Shown: positions 12,801-27,800 of the stretch, in pieces
Layout: each line of letters starts with the position of its first letter
Numbering within the stretch: the first letter of the stretch is position 1
NCBI GenBank assembly: GCA_936450465.1
Contig: OW388296.1
Coordinates: 36,046,586-36,110,585 of the forward strand
Direction: 5' to 3'
Length of the DNA: 64,000 bases
Source: Gibbula magus
Lineage: Eukaryota; Mollusca; Gastropoda; Trochida; Trochidae
The notes under the pieces: model-generated
Database searches by the model: none
The model's input: the letters and a program-made list of their open reading frames with translations, nothing else
Told to the model about the DNA's origin: nothing
Translations under genes and position numbers: made by a program

Positions 12801-15800
12801 AAAGAATAATCTTTTATTCTATATAAAATGCGCAGTACAATTTTACCATTCTGAGAGGCATGTAAAACCAAATGCAGACAAACTATTCAACATATTTTCA
12901 TCGGTTATGGTTTGAGGTTAGCATTTATTGGAATGGTCAAACAACATAACCATATTTGGGTTGACATGTGCTTATTTGTCAATTAACTGATTATGATTTC
13001 TTTCAATGCCGCATACATGTTGTAAGTATTTACAATTTTATAGATTGAAATAAAGATAAACTTTACATAGCTATAGAATTATAACCAAAGGTCACATTCT
13101 AATAATTTTTATACCATTGTGAAGTCAGACATCTTGTCTTCAAATTTACTTGTTTCAAATAATGATATTATGAAGCCCGAATTAAAGACAAGCTTTCAAA
13201 AGTAATATAAAAAAAAAAATCGTCGAAAATTCATTCAAAGATGCGGCTATGAAATAACCATTTGTGTACGCACGCCACGACCTGGAATTGTATATAACGC
13301 CCGTGTATAGGTCTTTTCGTGATGAAGACATGATATATTTCGTAAAAACGGTACCGGGTTTGACACCTGGAATATTCCGCCAGCAGTGCCAATTAGTGCT
13401 TTAGTGAAAATACGGTTGCGAGTTAGATGGTCAGAATATTCTGCCAAATGGGTAAAATAGAAATACACAACTAAAAGGTTAAGAAAAATTAGATCTTAAA
13501 TAGATGTGCATTAAATGTGAGACAGTCTTTAATCAGCTTGAAAATGATGATATTGAATGACCTTTTAAAATAAATGTATTTACTTATGGTAAATACAGTA
13601 TTATGAGAAACTACTACCACGGGCAGGTGCATTCAATGCACGTGAAGGACGTGCGTATGTGGTCACGTGGCAAAGGTTATAAATAAGGTTGAAGAAGATG
13701 TCTCTTCGTTTGAGGTCTTTGCTATCGTTGGCGAGCATGGTTCCTATCCACTGATTTTAACAAATGTTTTCAGTATGTTTAAAGTGTATTCACCTTTGTG
13801 GTAATGTTTGCACTATTAGGTTACTTCTAATGCAGCTGCGCCTTTAAGTCTGTTTTTAATACGAGTGCATGTTTATGTTGTGTGATACTGATAATGCTGA
13901 CGGAGATTTTTTTATCGGGTGAAAGTAGACATGTGATTTTAGTAATGCTGTTGTGTGATATACTGTTTTAAGATGTGGTGCAATCTAAAGGTCATGTGAC
14001 ATGTGACATAGAGTGTCAACGTTAATGGTCGAATGGAAATGTTTCAATAACGCGAGTGCATGTTTAATCAAAGTCTGATGTGTTAAATAGTTGCTGAGAT
14101 AATACCTACGCATGTGTTGTGTGACATCAGTAAGGCTGACATGTGAAATAAATAATGTGTATATAAATTGAATTTTTTCGTTTCGTATTTATGATAACAT
14201 GAGGCCCGAATTAATGACAATCTTTCGAAAGTAATAGAATAAAAACTGAAAAATTGTAGAAAATTCATTCAAAGTCGCGGGTATGAAATAGCCATTGGTG
14301 TACGGGTGCTGTGACTTGAATTTGTATTGAACGCCCGCATATAGTCTGTTTTTGCGATGTAGACATGATATATTTCGTAAAAACGGTACCGGGTTCGCCA
14401 CCTGGAATATTCCGCCAGCAGAGCTAATTAGTGCCCAAGCCAAAATACTGCTGCGAGCTGGATGGTCTGTAAATTTCGCCACAGGGGCTAAAATGGGTAA
14501 AATAAGGGTTAAAGAAATTAGTAATATTAACAGATAAGATATTAGAAGGGATTGTTTTTGAAAAAGTAAGGGTTAAAGAAATTAGTAATATTAACAGATA
14601 AGATATTAGAAGGGATTGTTTTTGAAAAATTGATATCTAATTACATCTGGGAACCATGTTCGTCACAATCAGTGATATCGTATTTTTCTCCCTAAGCCTA
14701 TAGGGAGCTTGGGCAGCAGTACTGGAGGGGAGATAAGATATAAGCAGGTAATGTTTTTGAGAAAATCATATCTACAATATGATAAACTGTAAGTGGAAAA
14801 AAGGATTTTGAAAAATGAATTTCTTTTATATTTTGCACAGCAACACTACCATCGAGTAACGTACGTATTTTCATGGGTCACCTGTTTTAATGGTATTTAT
14901 TTATGACGTTATTCCTCCCAAACTGCTCACAGGTTGCTGTCAGTTAGAACTTATTTTATCAATCAGTTAATTTGTTCTGTCTTGATCCAAGCATCAAATA
15001 ATCAATATTTTATCAATCATCTCAACTTCACACTTCAGTAATGAAAATCAATGGTAATTTCATGCTTTTCACATTATGCACTTTTAGATCTTTATTGATG
15101 ATTTTAAAAAATATATTCACTACTAAAGTTAATTCTCAATGGTGATATTCAGCAAGCTGACGGGACACTTATTCCCACACACATAACCTCAAAAGGGAAT
15201 CGCTGATCTATTTTCATATCTTTGGAATCACAGAAAGAGTGTTTCTTTTAATTTTTCATTATTTTGTTGGATTTCCCAGTGCAAAAAAATAGATGTATCG
15301 CTTGAACTGTTCAACTTTACTTGGATTGTTAGTGTAGAACTTTAGGTAGTAATATATTGAAGCTGTACGACCGATAGAATTTTTTCTGTTCCCATTTAAC
15401 CACTTCTTATCTGAATGAATTCTTCAATTTATCCAAAATAAAAAGTTTGTGCTTAATTTTGGTGACATAGTTACATTATTACATAGGAATCGAAAAACTT
15501 TAAAATTTGACAATTTTAGTTTAAATGTAGTTGTACACTATCTATCTGTGTTTGGAAATCAGTAAAAAATCACATTGTGGCATATGTTGTGTTCTCGTAA
15601 TTTGACCTAAGACAAATACCATGAAAACAGATGACACCAAAATAATGTAATACAAACTGTCAGAATATTGACAATCAAAATCAACAAAACAACAAAATAA
15701 CTGTTTATTTGGCATCAAATATTTGAAATATATGTTGTCTATCACTTTATGATGTTTATAATGTTTGACATCACTATCGCTTATTTCCATAGAAGTTTCT

Positions 15801-18800
15801 TTCTTATTACCACGGAAATAGGTAACACGAGGGTATTAAAATCTTAATAATGACAATATTATATTTAAAATCTTGTCAAAGCAAGTTAATTTAGACAAAG
15901 TCACTCTGTTTGACTTTAATTTGAAATTAGTTTCGGCAGTTTAGCAGATCGACTCAGATCTCCATTTTGCGTACATTTTGAGAATTGAACAACATAGTAA
16001 TTCAGACATCTGTGATTATTCTAAGTTCTTTTAAAATTTGTTAAAAGTCAATATTCAACTATTAATACATGTGGTTGAAAATAATATCAAATAAATTACA
16101 AAATCGGCAAGAAATACAAGCCAAGATTGCCATGGACATGGCCTGATGAGTGAAATTATCGATTGAATTTGAGAACCACTGCACATGTTTATGTCACTGA
16201 ATCAAATAAATATGTCGCTTACCATATGGCTCGTTACGTATTTTTGTAATTGTGTGCATCAGTACAGAATAAAGTTTCAAGTAAATAAAAATTCTCATAT
16301 CTGATATCTTCCGTGTTTCCTTTCATCACTCTTGCAATTAATTTTGATAATGACACTATGCATAATTTTGTTTAATCATATAATGGTGGGTGCTATCGAT
16401 GCAATAAAGCAATCTGATAAACTTGGTATCCAAATCTGATAAATACCGTATGCAAAACCGGTCAAAGGTCAAAGACACAAACTACTTTCGCATAATTCCA
16501 CTCTTTTCATGCGAATCCTAAAACTGTTTACCGATCATTGAAAAGCGTAACCGAGAGTTTACTCGAGTATTTACGCTTGAAATATACACAAAATCATCTG
16601 ATATGATTCACTACAGTGCATTTATAGTTTTAAGAAAGTCAAGATAATTGTAGATTTGTTTTAAAAATCATTCAAAACTTCAGTGCGCTATTGACCAAGA
16701 GCATCAACAAGTAGTTGCAGTGTGTACAAAATGATTCTTGATGTGTGTGTGGCATACCGATGCGCTTGCACTCGCATTAGCATTTTGGTAATTCTTCAGT
16801 CTGATTAAAATCGACGGTTTTCCGTGGAATAAAAATTGCAAAATAGTGCATTTACCGGGATACGAACTCATATCAGTTGTAAGTTCCATGCCAAACCGTC
16901 TGAAAACAGCCCGTAGACTTGCGTGGTCGAGAGCAATTCAGGTAGCCAATCAAAAGACGCCCAACAAATGCTTTCGGTGCAAGAAGCTAGGGGCAGATAA
17001 CTCCAAACAGATATCCTGTGGTCTGTTCCGAATGCTTTCAAAACAGTGACCGTTTAAAAACTACGTTGTGGTTGGTCAGCTATTTGACTGGGCTTTGGCT
17101 GTGCTAAACTGGTTCGGCCTATACTGGAGTGTTTACAGACCTTGTGGAGAGGAATCTACAGAACCTGTTCGTATCCCGGTAGATGCAAAATTTTGCAAAT
17201 TTCATTCCTCCGAACAAGGTCGATTTTAATCAGACTGGGTAGTTCTTGAGGGCTGAGTACACAGTATTAGGTAGATTATTATGTACTAATTGTCATAAAC
17301 AAATGAAACAATCCCAACTCCAAAATAATTACAGTTAAAGTTACTGTCAAAGATACTGTTATGCAGCAATCCGATCAACCCTGCAACGCAGCTTCCAAAA
17401 CGTTGAAACTAGAGTTACTTCCCTTGTTCTAGTAAAGTGACCAAGTGATGTATTAGTGCTTTTTAATTATTAGATAGATACTTAAGAACTGATTGAAAAT
17501 ATCTCCATGACCAAGAAATCAGGGACCAATTGTCAATTTTGCTTAAAGAATCGCGCACATAGTGTTTTTGAATTGTTTTCATTAAGAATTATTTCCAGGC
17601 ACTTCACAGCAATATATTGCTGATCACTGTACCGTCTATGAAATTACTCCGCTAAAACTGGGTCAATTTCCATACCACTTTCAACACAAAATTATTTTAA
17701 TAATGACATGATATGAGAAAGAGATTATTAACCTTGTGTGTTTCCATATCATTAATATCATATTTTTGGATTAAAAAATAGAGCCATGGGCTCTGTAGCT
17801 CATCAGGATTTCATTGATTTACTATCTAAAGTTGAATATTTAAGTTATTTAAGTTATTGTTTAAAAGCAAAAGATAGGTTCTTAGATCATGACCACTGTG
17901 ACCCCATTTGGGATCACGGGGTCACATAATCTACAATTTAGAATACCCATTGGCCAAGGAGTCTGCACACAACTTTTCAGCTCTCTAGACCTTTTGGAAC
18001 TGGAGAAGAAGATGAAAATAGGTTTTTAAGAATGTGACCCCTGTGACCCCATTTGGGGTCACGGGGTCACATAATCTACAATTTAGAATTCCCATTGGCA
18101 TGGGATCACGAAATCTACAATTTAGAATCCCCATTGGCCAAGGAGTCTGCACACAACTTTTCAGCTCTCTAAACCTTTTGGAACTGAAGAAGAAGATGAA
18201 AATAGGTTTTTAAGGATGTGACCCCTGTGACCCCATTTGGGGTCATGGGGTCACGAAATCTACAATTTAGAATCCCCATTGGCCAAGGAGTCTGCACACA
18301 ATTTTTCAGCTCTCTAAACCTTTTGGAACTTGAGAAGAAGATGAAAATAGGTTTTTAAGGATGTGACACCTGTGACCCCATTTGGGGTCATGGGGTCACG
18401 AAATCTACAATTTAGAATCCCCATTGGCCAAGGAGTCTGCACACAACTTTTCAGCTCTCTAGACCTTTTGGAACTGGAGAAGAAGATGAAAAAAGGTTTT
18501 TAAGGATGTGGTCCCTGTGACCCCATTTGGGGTCATGGGGTCACGAAATCTACAATTTATAATCCCCATTGGCCAAGGAGTCTGCACACAACTTTTCAGC
18601 TCTCTAGACCTTTTGGAACTTGAGAAGAAGATGAAAATAGGTTTTTAAGGATGTGACCCCTGTGACCCCATTTGGGGTCATGGGGTCACGAAATCTACAA
18701 TTTAGAATCCCCATTGGCCAAGGAGTCTGCACACAATTTTTCAGCTCTCTAGACCTTTTGGAACTGGAGAAGAAGATGAAAATAGGTTTTTAAGGATGTG

Positions 18801-21800
18801 ACCCCTGTGACCCCATTTGGGGTCATGGGGTCACGAAATCTACAATTTATAATCCCCATTGGCCAAGGAGTCTGCACACAACTTTTCAGCTCTCTAGACC
18901 TTTTGCAACTTGAGAAGAAGATGAAAATAGGTTTTTAAGGATGTGACCCCTGTGACCCCATTTGGGGTCATGGGGTTACGAAATCTACAATTTAGAATCC
19001 CCATTGGCCAAGGAGTCTGCACACAATTTTTCAGCTCTCTAGACCTTTTGGAACTGGAGAAGAAGATGAAAATAGGTTTTTAAGGATGTGACCCCTGTGA
19101 CCCCATTTGGGGTCATGGGGTCACGAAATCTACAATTTAGAATCCCCATTGGCCAAGGAGTCTGCACAACATTTCAGCTCTGTGGAATCTTTGATTCTGG
19201 AGAAGAAGTCGAAAAAGCGAAAAGTTTACGGATGGACGGATGGACGGACGGACGGACGGCGGACACCATGCCATGCCATAAGCCCATCGGGCCTTTCAGG
19301 CCTGATGAGCTAAAAATTATGTATTATGATCCCCAAAGACTCGCATAATATAATTTTTATTCCAAAAATATGATATCAATGATATAGAAACACACTTGGT
19401 TAATAATCTCTATTTATTTTGTTGAAAATATTCAAAATAATCAACAATTGATTTCAACTTTGTATTTTCATTTCAATAACTTTATTTTAATACACTAAAA
19501 CAATAGTGACCCATCAAATAAATATCATATACAGTGATGATAATGTCAACTAGAAAATCCATAAAAAGTTATTTTGTGAGCATCCATTTATTTCAAGTTA
19601 TCTTTTGGAAAATATCACTCTCATCAAACAGGAAATAACATCAGAGAATAGCTAAGGGAAGTAACTCTAATCTGCACTGTTTACATCCAGTTTTCATTGA
19701 AAACAATGGTCGAAGCATGGCGTTTAATTCCGGGGGGTATCTGTCAACATGATTTGAATTTCGGATTTTCGGTCGCCAGGGTAAGTGCGCAAAGGATTAT
19801 CGACCGATTATTTAGTCGCTAGAGTGTTAGAATTGATACGTTACACCCAGACATTCGGTCGTTAGTAATGAAAGAGTTAAATGACTTCAACATGGCAAAA
19901 AGGACGGGGATCTTAGAAACTTTCTTGTTCAAATTGACGGCCAAAACTGAATTGAATCAAAGTCTCCTTGAGCTTGACGATCAGCTTGGGCAGCAGTACT
20001 TGAGGGGGAGATGCGTAGGCGTCCAGACCCTGTCATGAGTGAGTCAGGCAGTCTACTGCCCAGGCGACTGGGTCCGGAATCCGAGACATGTACACTGGAA
20101 GCTGGTGATTGAAGCTCGTTACGATCAGATCCACTAGAGAGCTGTGGTGCCAATTGCATACTAATTCGAACGCTTCTGGATGTTACTTGCACTCTGTCCA
20201 GTCTGGACAGCACATCTGCTAGTACATATTTGCAACCTGGGATGTGTCTCGCCTTTATCTTGATGCTGATGCCGTTAATCAAGGTGAACAGGTCGTCATG
20301 ATCCCTGTGACATTATTTGGAGTCATGGGTCACAAAATCTACAATTTAGAATCCCCATTGGCCAAGGAATCTGTACACAACATTTCAGTTTTCTAGAGCT
20401 TTTCTAACTGGAGAAGATGAAAATAGGTTTTTAGGTTGTGAAAAAGTTTACAGACAGACCGGACAGACACCATGCCATGCCATGCCATGCCATGCGCCCA
20501 TCGGGTCTTTCATGCTTGAAAAGTGAAAATTTTATGGATCTACTGACAGAGGGACAGATGAATGCCAGTTGCCATGCCATTCCATAAGCACATCAGGCCT
20601 GATAAGCAAAAAAGAATACGTTTTTGCACATCTACATGCTATAATCTCTTATCTTTGATGCATGATTTGCAATTAATGTATGTCAAAGATATTGAGATAT
20701 ATTAATAATAAGTTTTTCGTCATTTTCTCTGGTCAAAAGATCACCAATCTATTTATAGTTCAGATCTTCAGATGAAATGGAGCATTTATTATTTCCAAAC
20801 AATTGTAGCTGTCAGTTATTGTTTGTTTGAATAGAAGGTTGGTACTGTTAAAGAGACTGCATGCTGTCTAAAATCAAGGACAAGAAATTTGTCAAGTCCC
20901 TGAGTGTTCATGAGAAGAAGTAACCTTCAAAACTAGATGAGTGTTTGCGGGACACCGCAAAAGCAGAGCAGCTGCGAAACTTAGGGTCTCGCCTTTCCCT
21001 TCCGCCTCCTTGTCAGCATCAGTAAAATGGGTATTCTTTTTAACAAAAACTTTTTCATTATTCGAGTTATTACTAATCACCACTGGGGTCATTTTGCACA
21101 AGTTTTGTTCTTAAAACCTATTTCTTATTTCAAAATTTGATCAAAGGATTAACCAATATCTCATGACCTTGACCTTTGACCTTCAATGATCACTTTTCAT
21201 TGTGATTAACAATCATGCAATGACTCAAAGTGTTCATAGTTAAAATACGACATATTCACAAAAGCATGCTTAAGTTGTGACCTAGCTGTGACCTTGACCT
21301 TTGAAAGATTTTAACGAAAATCTTTTCAAATCTTGGTCTTTCTCCATAGTTCATATATACCAAATAAGAGCCTGATATCACAAACAAAAGTTTGAACTTA
21401 TCGTGTTTAAAAGGATTTCTTTTTAGGAATTTCAGAACTCATGACCTTGACTTTTGACCTTGAATGTGATCATGTCAAAGAAATTCCCCAGGGGTATAAG
21501 TAAGAAGTTATGTATATGAGTTCTCAAAACCTTCTTGGAAAAAAGTTATAGCCAATACAAAACGCACGGGCGGCGACTGAAACTGCGCAAAAACTGATAA
21601 CAGCTCTGACAAAGTCGGAGCTGCTAACAAGCGAACGGTAAAAATTGTCATAGGTACATAAAGTAAATATTGATTATAACGTTGATATTATGGTTGTGCA
21701 TGTATGGCTTCCCATCATCCGTTTCTGGCTGGTCCTGTCATGTTGAAGTGTATGCAAGTGTGTGTGCATGTGTGTTTGCACCCACCAATTTCTGTTCCTC

Positions 21801-24800
21801 CTTGAGGCGCTGCTGGAAGGACAGGCGTGCAGCCCTCACATACTCCTTCAGCTTGCTAGGCACCTTCAGCTGGGGCTTCTCCATCACCCCAAGAGACACA
21901 TCCGAAAAGAGCCTGCAAGCAGAGGACATGCAATGTGCCAAAAACATGTACAGTTTAAAGTGGTAACTAGCTGATCAGCAGGTGAGAGTGATAAAATGTC
22001 AAAATAAGATCCCCTAGAGGCAAGGTACATCCTAACAAACTTTCAGCTTTGGGGGTGTAGCAGTTCTGGAGTAGAAGTAGAAAATGTGAAAAGTATACGG
22101 ACAACGCCCAACGGACCTGATGAGCTAAAAATACTCACGGATGAGACAACAAGTCTATGACTGTTGGTAAGCCATTTTTACAGGCCTCAGTTGTCAAGAT
22201 GGACTCCAGTACTGAACCTACAGAAAAGAACAAAACATGGAGGAGTTGAAGACATTGCAGAGATGCAGATAAACTGTGGCTTTGATATCTGCACATTTAA
22301 AAATTTTGTTAAATTTTGTCTTCCAAAATAGCAAAAGGCACATCTATATTAATTGCTCAAGTGAATGCTCAATCTGTCAAAAGGTGAACAAAAGATTTAA
22401 GTCCAAATGTACAATATATAATTCTCATAAGCTAAGTTTTCAGCTTTCTAATAATAATATGTCCATTCATAGAGCGTATAGTTATCCATCCACTCAGTGG
22501 TTGCTCAAGGCGCTATAGGAGTATTATTTCAGCGAGATGCACTTGCGTCTGTGTTGACAATACCGTCATTGGGCCATATCAATTAGATTTTGAGCCCTGA
22601 ACATGGGTAACCAGACAACACAGCACGGGCTGAGTGTACCAAGGAGTTGTCACAGATGAGGCCGTATTTCGGTTGCACGTTTCATACACAAGCTTGTTTA
22701 CAGCTGTATTTGTTTATAAATATAATGAAATAATATCTGTTTACACTCGACCGTAAGTGGGGTATAAGACAGATATACCCTACTTTTCCGCGTGTCTCGA
22801 ATGATACCCTACACTTTTCCCCGTGGGGCCCTTACCGGGGGCAGCTTACCCAGGGTGACAACGTAAGTCTCTCAACTCATGTCTCAGTGTGGGGCAGCTT
22901 ACCCAGGGTGCCAATGCAAGTCTCTCAACTCATGTCTCAGTGTGGGGCAGCTTACCCAGGGTGACAATGCAAGTCTCTCAACTCATGTCTCAGTGTGGGG
23001 CAGCTTACCCAGGGTGACAATGTAAGTCTCCCAACTCATGTCTCAGTGTTGGGCAGCTTACCCAGGGTGACAATGTAAGTCTCCCAATTCATGTCTCAGT
23101 GTGGGGCAGCTTACCAAGGGTGACAATGTAAGTCTCTCAACTCATGTCTCAGTGTGGGGCAACTTACCCAGGGTGACAATGTAAGTCTCTCAACTCATGT
23201 CTCAGTGTGGGGCAGCTTACCCAGGGTGACAATGTAAGTCTCCCAACTCATGTCTCAGTGTGGGGCAGCTTACCCAGGGTGACAATGTAAGTCTCTCAAC
23301 TCATGTCTCAGTGTGGGGCAGCTTACCCAGGGTGACAATGGAAGTCTCTCAACTCATGTCTCAGTGTGGGGCAGCTTACCCAGGGTGACAACGTAAGTCT
23401 CTCAACTCATGTCTCAGTGTTAGGCAGCTTACCCAGGGTGACAATGTAAGTCTCCCAACTCATGTCTCGGTGTGGGGCAGCTTACCCAGGGTGACAATGC
23501 AAGTCTCTCAACTCATGTCTCAGTGTGGGGCAACTTACCCAGGGTGACAATGTAAGTCTCTCAACTCATGTCTCAGTGTGGGGCAGCTTACCCAGGGTGA
23601 CAATGGAAGTCTCTCAACTCATGTCTCAGTGTGGGGCAGCTTACCCAGGGTGACAATGGAAGTCTCTCAACTCATGTCTCAGTGTGGGGCAGCTTACCCA
23701 GGGTGACAACGTAAGTCTCTCAACTCATGTCTCAGTGTTGGGCAGCTTACCCAGGGTGACAATGTAAGTCTCCCAACTCATGTCTCAGTGTGGGGCAGCT
23801 TACCCAGGGTGACAATGCAAGTCTCTCAACTCATGTCTCAGTGTGGGGCAGCTTACCCAGGGTGACACTGTAAGTCTTTCAACTCATGTCTCAGTGTGGG
23901 GCAGCTTACCCAGGGTGACAATGTAAGTCTCTCAACTCATGTCTCAGTGTGGGGCAGCTTACCCAGGGTGACAATGTAAGTCTTTCAACTCATGTCTCAG
24001 TGTGGGGCAGCTTACCCAGGGTGACAATGTAAGTCTCTCAACTCATGTCTCAGTGTGGGGCAGGGAATCAACCCTTGCAACTCTCAGTTTTATCCAGCAG
24101 CGGGTGATCGTCCTACCCATCCAGCGAGCTGTGCCCGTTGTTGCTGAACTACACTGATAGCGGACGACTGAGCTATGCACAGGACACGATGCCACCTAAT
24201 GGTTCTTGAGAAGAAGTGTAAAGTTTACGAATGGATGGACGTCATGCCATGTGCCTATCGGGCGATTCAGGTCTACGGAACTAAAATACTGATGTAACAG
24301 CAGTTTTGACCAATTCAAGTGACACTTTGAAAGTCTATTATGTAATCATTAATGAAGACAATACCAAACTAAGAACAAGAGTTGCAGAACAATAGACAAT
24401 TGAAATTCATCACTCACTTGAGATATGTATATGATATGAACAAGAGAATTAGTGAGCACAGCTCACTCATATACCCCTGCTTTTAACATTGGTCAAAGAA
24501 AAAATGTTTCAAAATAGCAAAAGGACATCAATGTTTAGACTTTTGTATGAACAGACCACAGAAGTATTATTAAAGCAGAGTAAGTATGTCTTCATCCTGG
24601 GTATAATAACATACATAACTAGGATTGACACAATCAATATGTTGAAGATTTCTGCTTGACCTTGAGCCCCATGTTTGATATAATTCATTCAGTTTCTTGG
24701 CTTTAACATAGGTTATAGATCATCTTTATAACTTCAGTAATGTTTTAACAAAACTTGTCTACAGAAATACCCTTCTAACAGTCGAAAAAAAGAGCAATTG

Positions 24801-27800
24801 ACTCTGTATTTTATCATGCTTTAGTTGTCAGAGGGTTAACAAAACTCCAACTCAACCTCTCCATTGGCTGAGGTGTCTGTACATATGATTTTAGCTTTCG
24901 AGGATTTTTGTTCCAGAAAAGAAGGTGAAAATGGGTTTTTAGGTCATGGACTCTGTAGTGCTTATTAGTGTTAACAGGGTCACTATATCAACTATTAACC
25001 CTTACGTTGCGTATATATATTTTACCAATTTTAGCCCCTGTGGCGGAATTTACAGGCTCGCAGCTCGCAGCAGTAGTTTGGGCTTTAGCACTAACTAGCT
25101 CTGTTGGCGGAATTTCCAGGCGGCGATTCCGGTACCATTTTTACAAAATATATCTACATATACATTGCGAATAAGGACTATATATGGGCGTTCAATACAA
25201 ATTCAAGTAGCGACACCCGTACACAAATGGCTAATTCACACCCGAAACTTTGAATGAATTTTCTATGATTTTTCGTTTTTATACTATTACTTTTGAAAGA
25301 TTGTCTTTAATTTGGGCCTCGTAACATCATAAATATGAAATGGAAAAAAATCCATTTATATACGGAATTGAAGACAAGATGTCTAGCTTCACAATGATAT
25401 AAATACTATTAGAATGCGACCTTTGGTTATAATTCTATAGCTATGTAAAGTTTGTCTTTATTTCCACCTATAAAATCGTAAATACTTACAACATGTATGC
25501 GGCATTGCGAACGGTCGTTCATCGCACTTTTCCAAGAAATCATAATCTCCAACCAGTTGACAAATAAGCACATGTCAACCCAAATATGGTAATGTTGTTT
25601 GACCTTTCAAATAAACGCTAACCTCGAACCATAACTGATGAAAATATGTTGATTAGTTTGTGTGCCGTTTGGTTTCACATGCCTCTCAGAAAGGTAAAAT
25701 TGTATCTTTATTTCTGTGAATAAATATGCTCATTTTATATAAAATTAAAAGATTATTCTTTTTGGTTTATTGTGATATAAAAAATATGAAAATGAATTCA
25801 GTATTTTAGCCGTGATAAATGTGTAAGAAGTTGTGAAAATCGCCGATTGTTAAAGGGATTGTTGAAGTGTAAACATGACCTTTTCCACGGCGCTTGCTGT
25901 GTCTTTATCATTTTTTTGACATTTTCTTATGTTATATGGGAATGAAGTCCATTCTTTTCCCTTTATTTTGCCGTATTTGTTTTTGAAAACAAACAATTCG
26001 CTCACATGATATGAAGTGCGGGAGTAAGGTGAGTTAGCGATTTTTTTCCCGTCTCGCTAGATGCAAGCAAACCCGACGCAATGCAAACACGTGGGTGAAA
26101 ATAGCCTGAAGCGAAATTAGGCTTCAGGGCGAAGCCTGACAAAATTGGCCTTTTGTAAAGCTAATAATCGATGTGTTACGGGTCAACAATGCACACGCAA
26201 ATTGGTGTGAATTTTGCTGGACACCAGACACTGATCAAAGCTTCATTGTCACAGCTAACGTGGAGCGTAAATACAGCCATTCTCATGGAGCGACTCACGG
26301 ACACAATGGACTCGGGACCCGGTGCCACGGCTTGTAAACTGAGAGTCTGCCGTGAATTATTTCTAAGTATTGGATCCGGGATCTGAAAAAGTTACCTCTG
26401 ACTTGCTTATAGCCCTCCCGGATAATTCCGGGATTCGCAAGTTAAGGGTTGAAATTTCTCATTGTCCAAGGAGTCTATACACAACAGTTCAGCTTTCTAA
26501 GGCTTTTTGCTCTTGAAGAACGCTTTTTTAGGTCATAGCCCCTGAGGCCCTCATTTGGGGCCACAGGATTAACACAAAGTCGGCGCCGGCCCGCAAGACA
26601 ATAGGCGTTACCATCTTATGAGCCAACGCCTGTCTGCGTTGTTTATCCCAGGAAATTAGCTTGATGCTATGGGAGCCAACCTCAGAAGTTCTGGGGAGAG
26701 CACATGATGAGAGACACATAAGATGATGACGTCATGGAGATGATGTTTTATTTGGCTATTGCATCATGGTAGTTGTACATAGTTACAGATACAGTTGAAG
26801 GTCAGCCGATGATGATGATGGCAGCAGAGACATAGTGACCACCAAGAAAGCTGGTGGTCTGGTCTCCGCTCGTCCTCTGGTCTAACTCTATCTCCTTCTC
26901 TCCCTTACTTATTCTATCTTACCCCTGTTGTAACTGAGAAGGCTCTATTTAAGGGATTCATAGGACCAACGGCTATAGAGCCCTAAAGCAAATAGAATGT
27001 CACCATAGGGTCTGATTGACAAGATACTTTCCTATTTCTAAATAAAACAATTGCTGTATTCACAATGCCTAAAGTGATCTACAATAAAGAATAGATAATC
27101 ACCTAAGCATAAACCATTAAACCTGCAGATGGGTGATAGCCCCAGGTGATAACTACAAGAAACTAGAAAAATGTGCATGTGATGTCCCCCACTCCAACTT
27201 TCAATCCAACCTTATCATCTTACCACCCTTATTTTCCAATTATGCCAGAGGCATTTCAGAAAGGAAAATTCAAAAAGGTCAATCCTTCAATTAAGAATCA
27301 TCTTTGAATAAAGAGTCTCTACACAACTTTTCAGCTCTCTAGAATTTTTGGAACTGGAGAAGAAGATGAAAATGGGTTTTAAAGGATGTGACCCCGGTGA
27401 CCCCATTTGGGGTCATGGGGTCACGAAATTTACAATTTAGAATCCCCATTAGCCAAGGAGTCTGCACACAACTTTTCAGCTCTCTAGAGCTTTTGGAACT
27501 GGAGGAGAAGAGGAAAATAGGTTTTTAAGGATGTGACCCCTGTGACCCCATTTTCGGTCACCGGGTCACGAAATCTACAACTTAGAATCCCCATGGGCCA
27601 AGGAGTCTGCACACAACTTTTCAGCTCTCTAGACCTTTTGGAACTGGAGGAGAAGATGAAAATAGGTTTTTAAGGATGTGACCCCTGTGGGCCCGTTTGG
27701 GGTCACGGGGTCACGGAATCTACAATTTAGAATCACCATTGGCCAAGGAGTCTGCACACAACTTTTCAGCTCTCTAGACCTTTTGGAACTGGAGAAGAAG

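Noticed and set aside
14189..14482. Minus-strand frame of 97 codons with a relative at 13247-13468
   Set aside because: Both arise from the conserved interior of the piggyBac-type noncoding element. There is no start or codon pattern of a gene.
21670..21974. Plus-strand frames of 98 and 70 codons over exon e8
   Set aside because: Antisense shadows of e8.
22838..24063. Regularly spaced direct repeats, CRISPR-like at first glance
   Set aside because: The whole 53-bp unit is repeated with no unique spacers, in an animal intron. It is a minisatellite.
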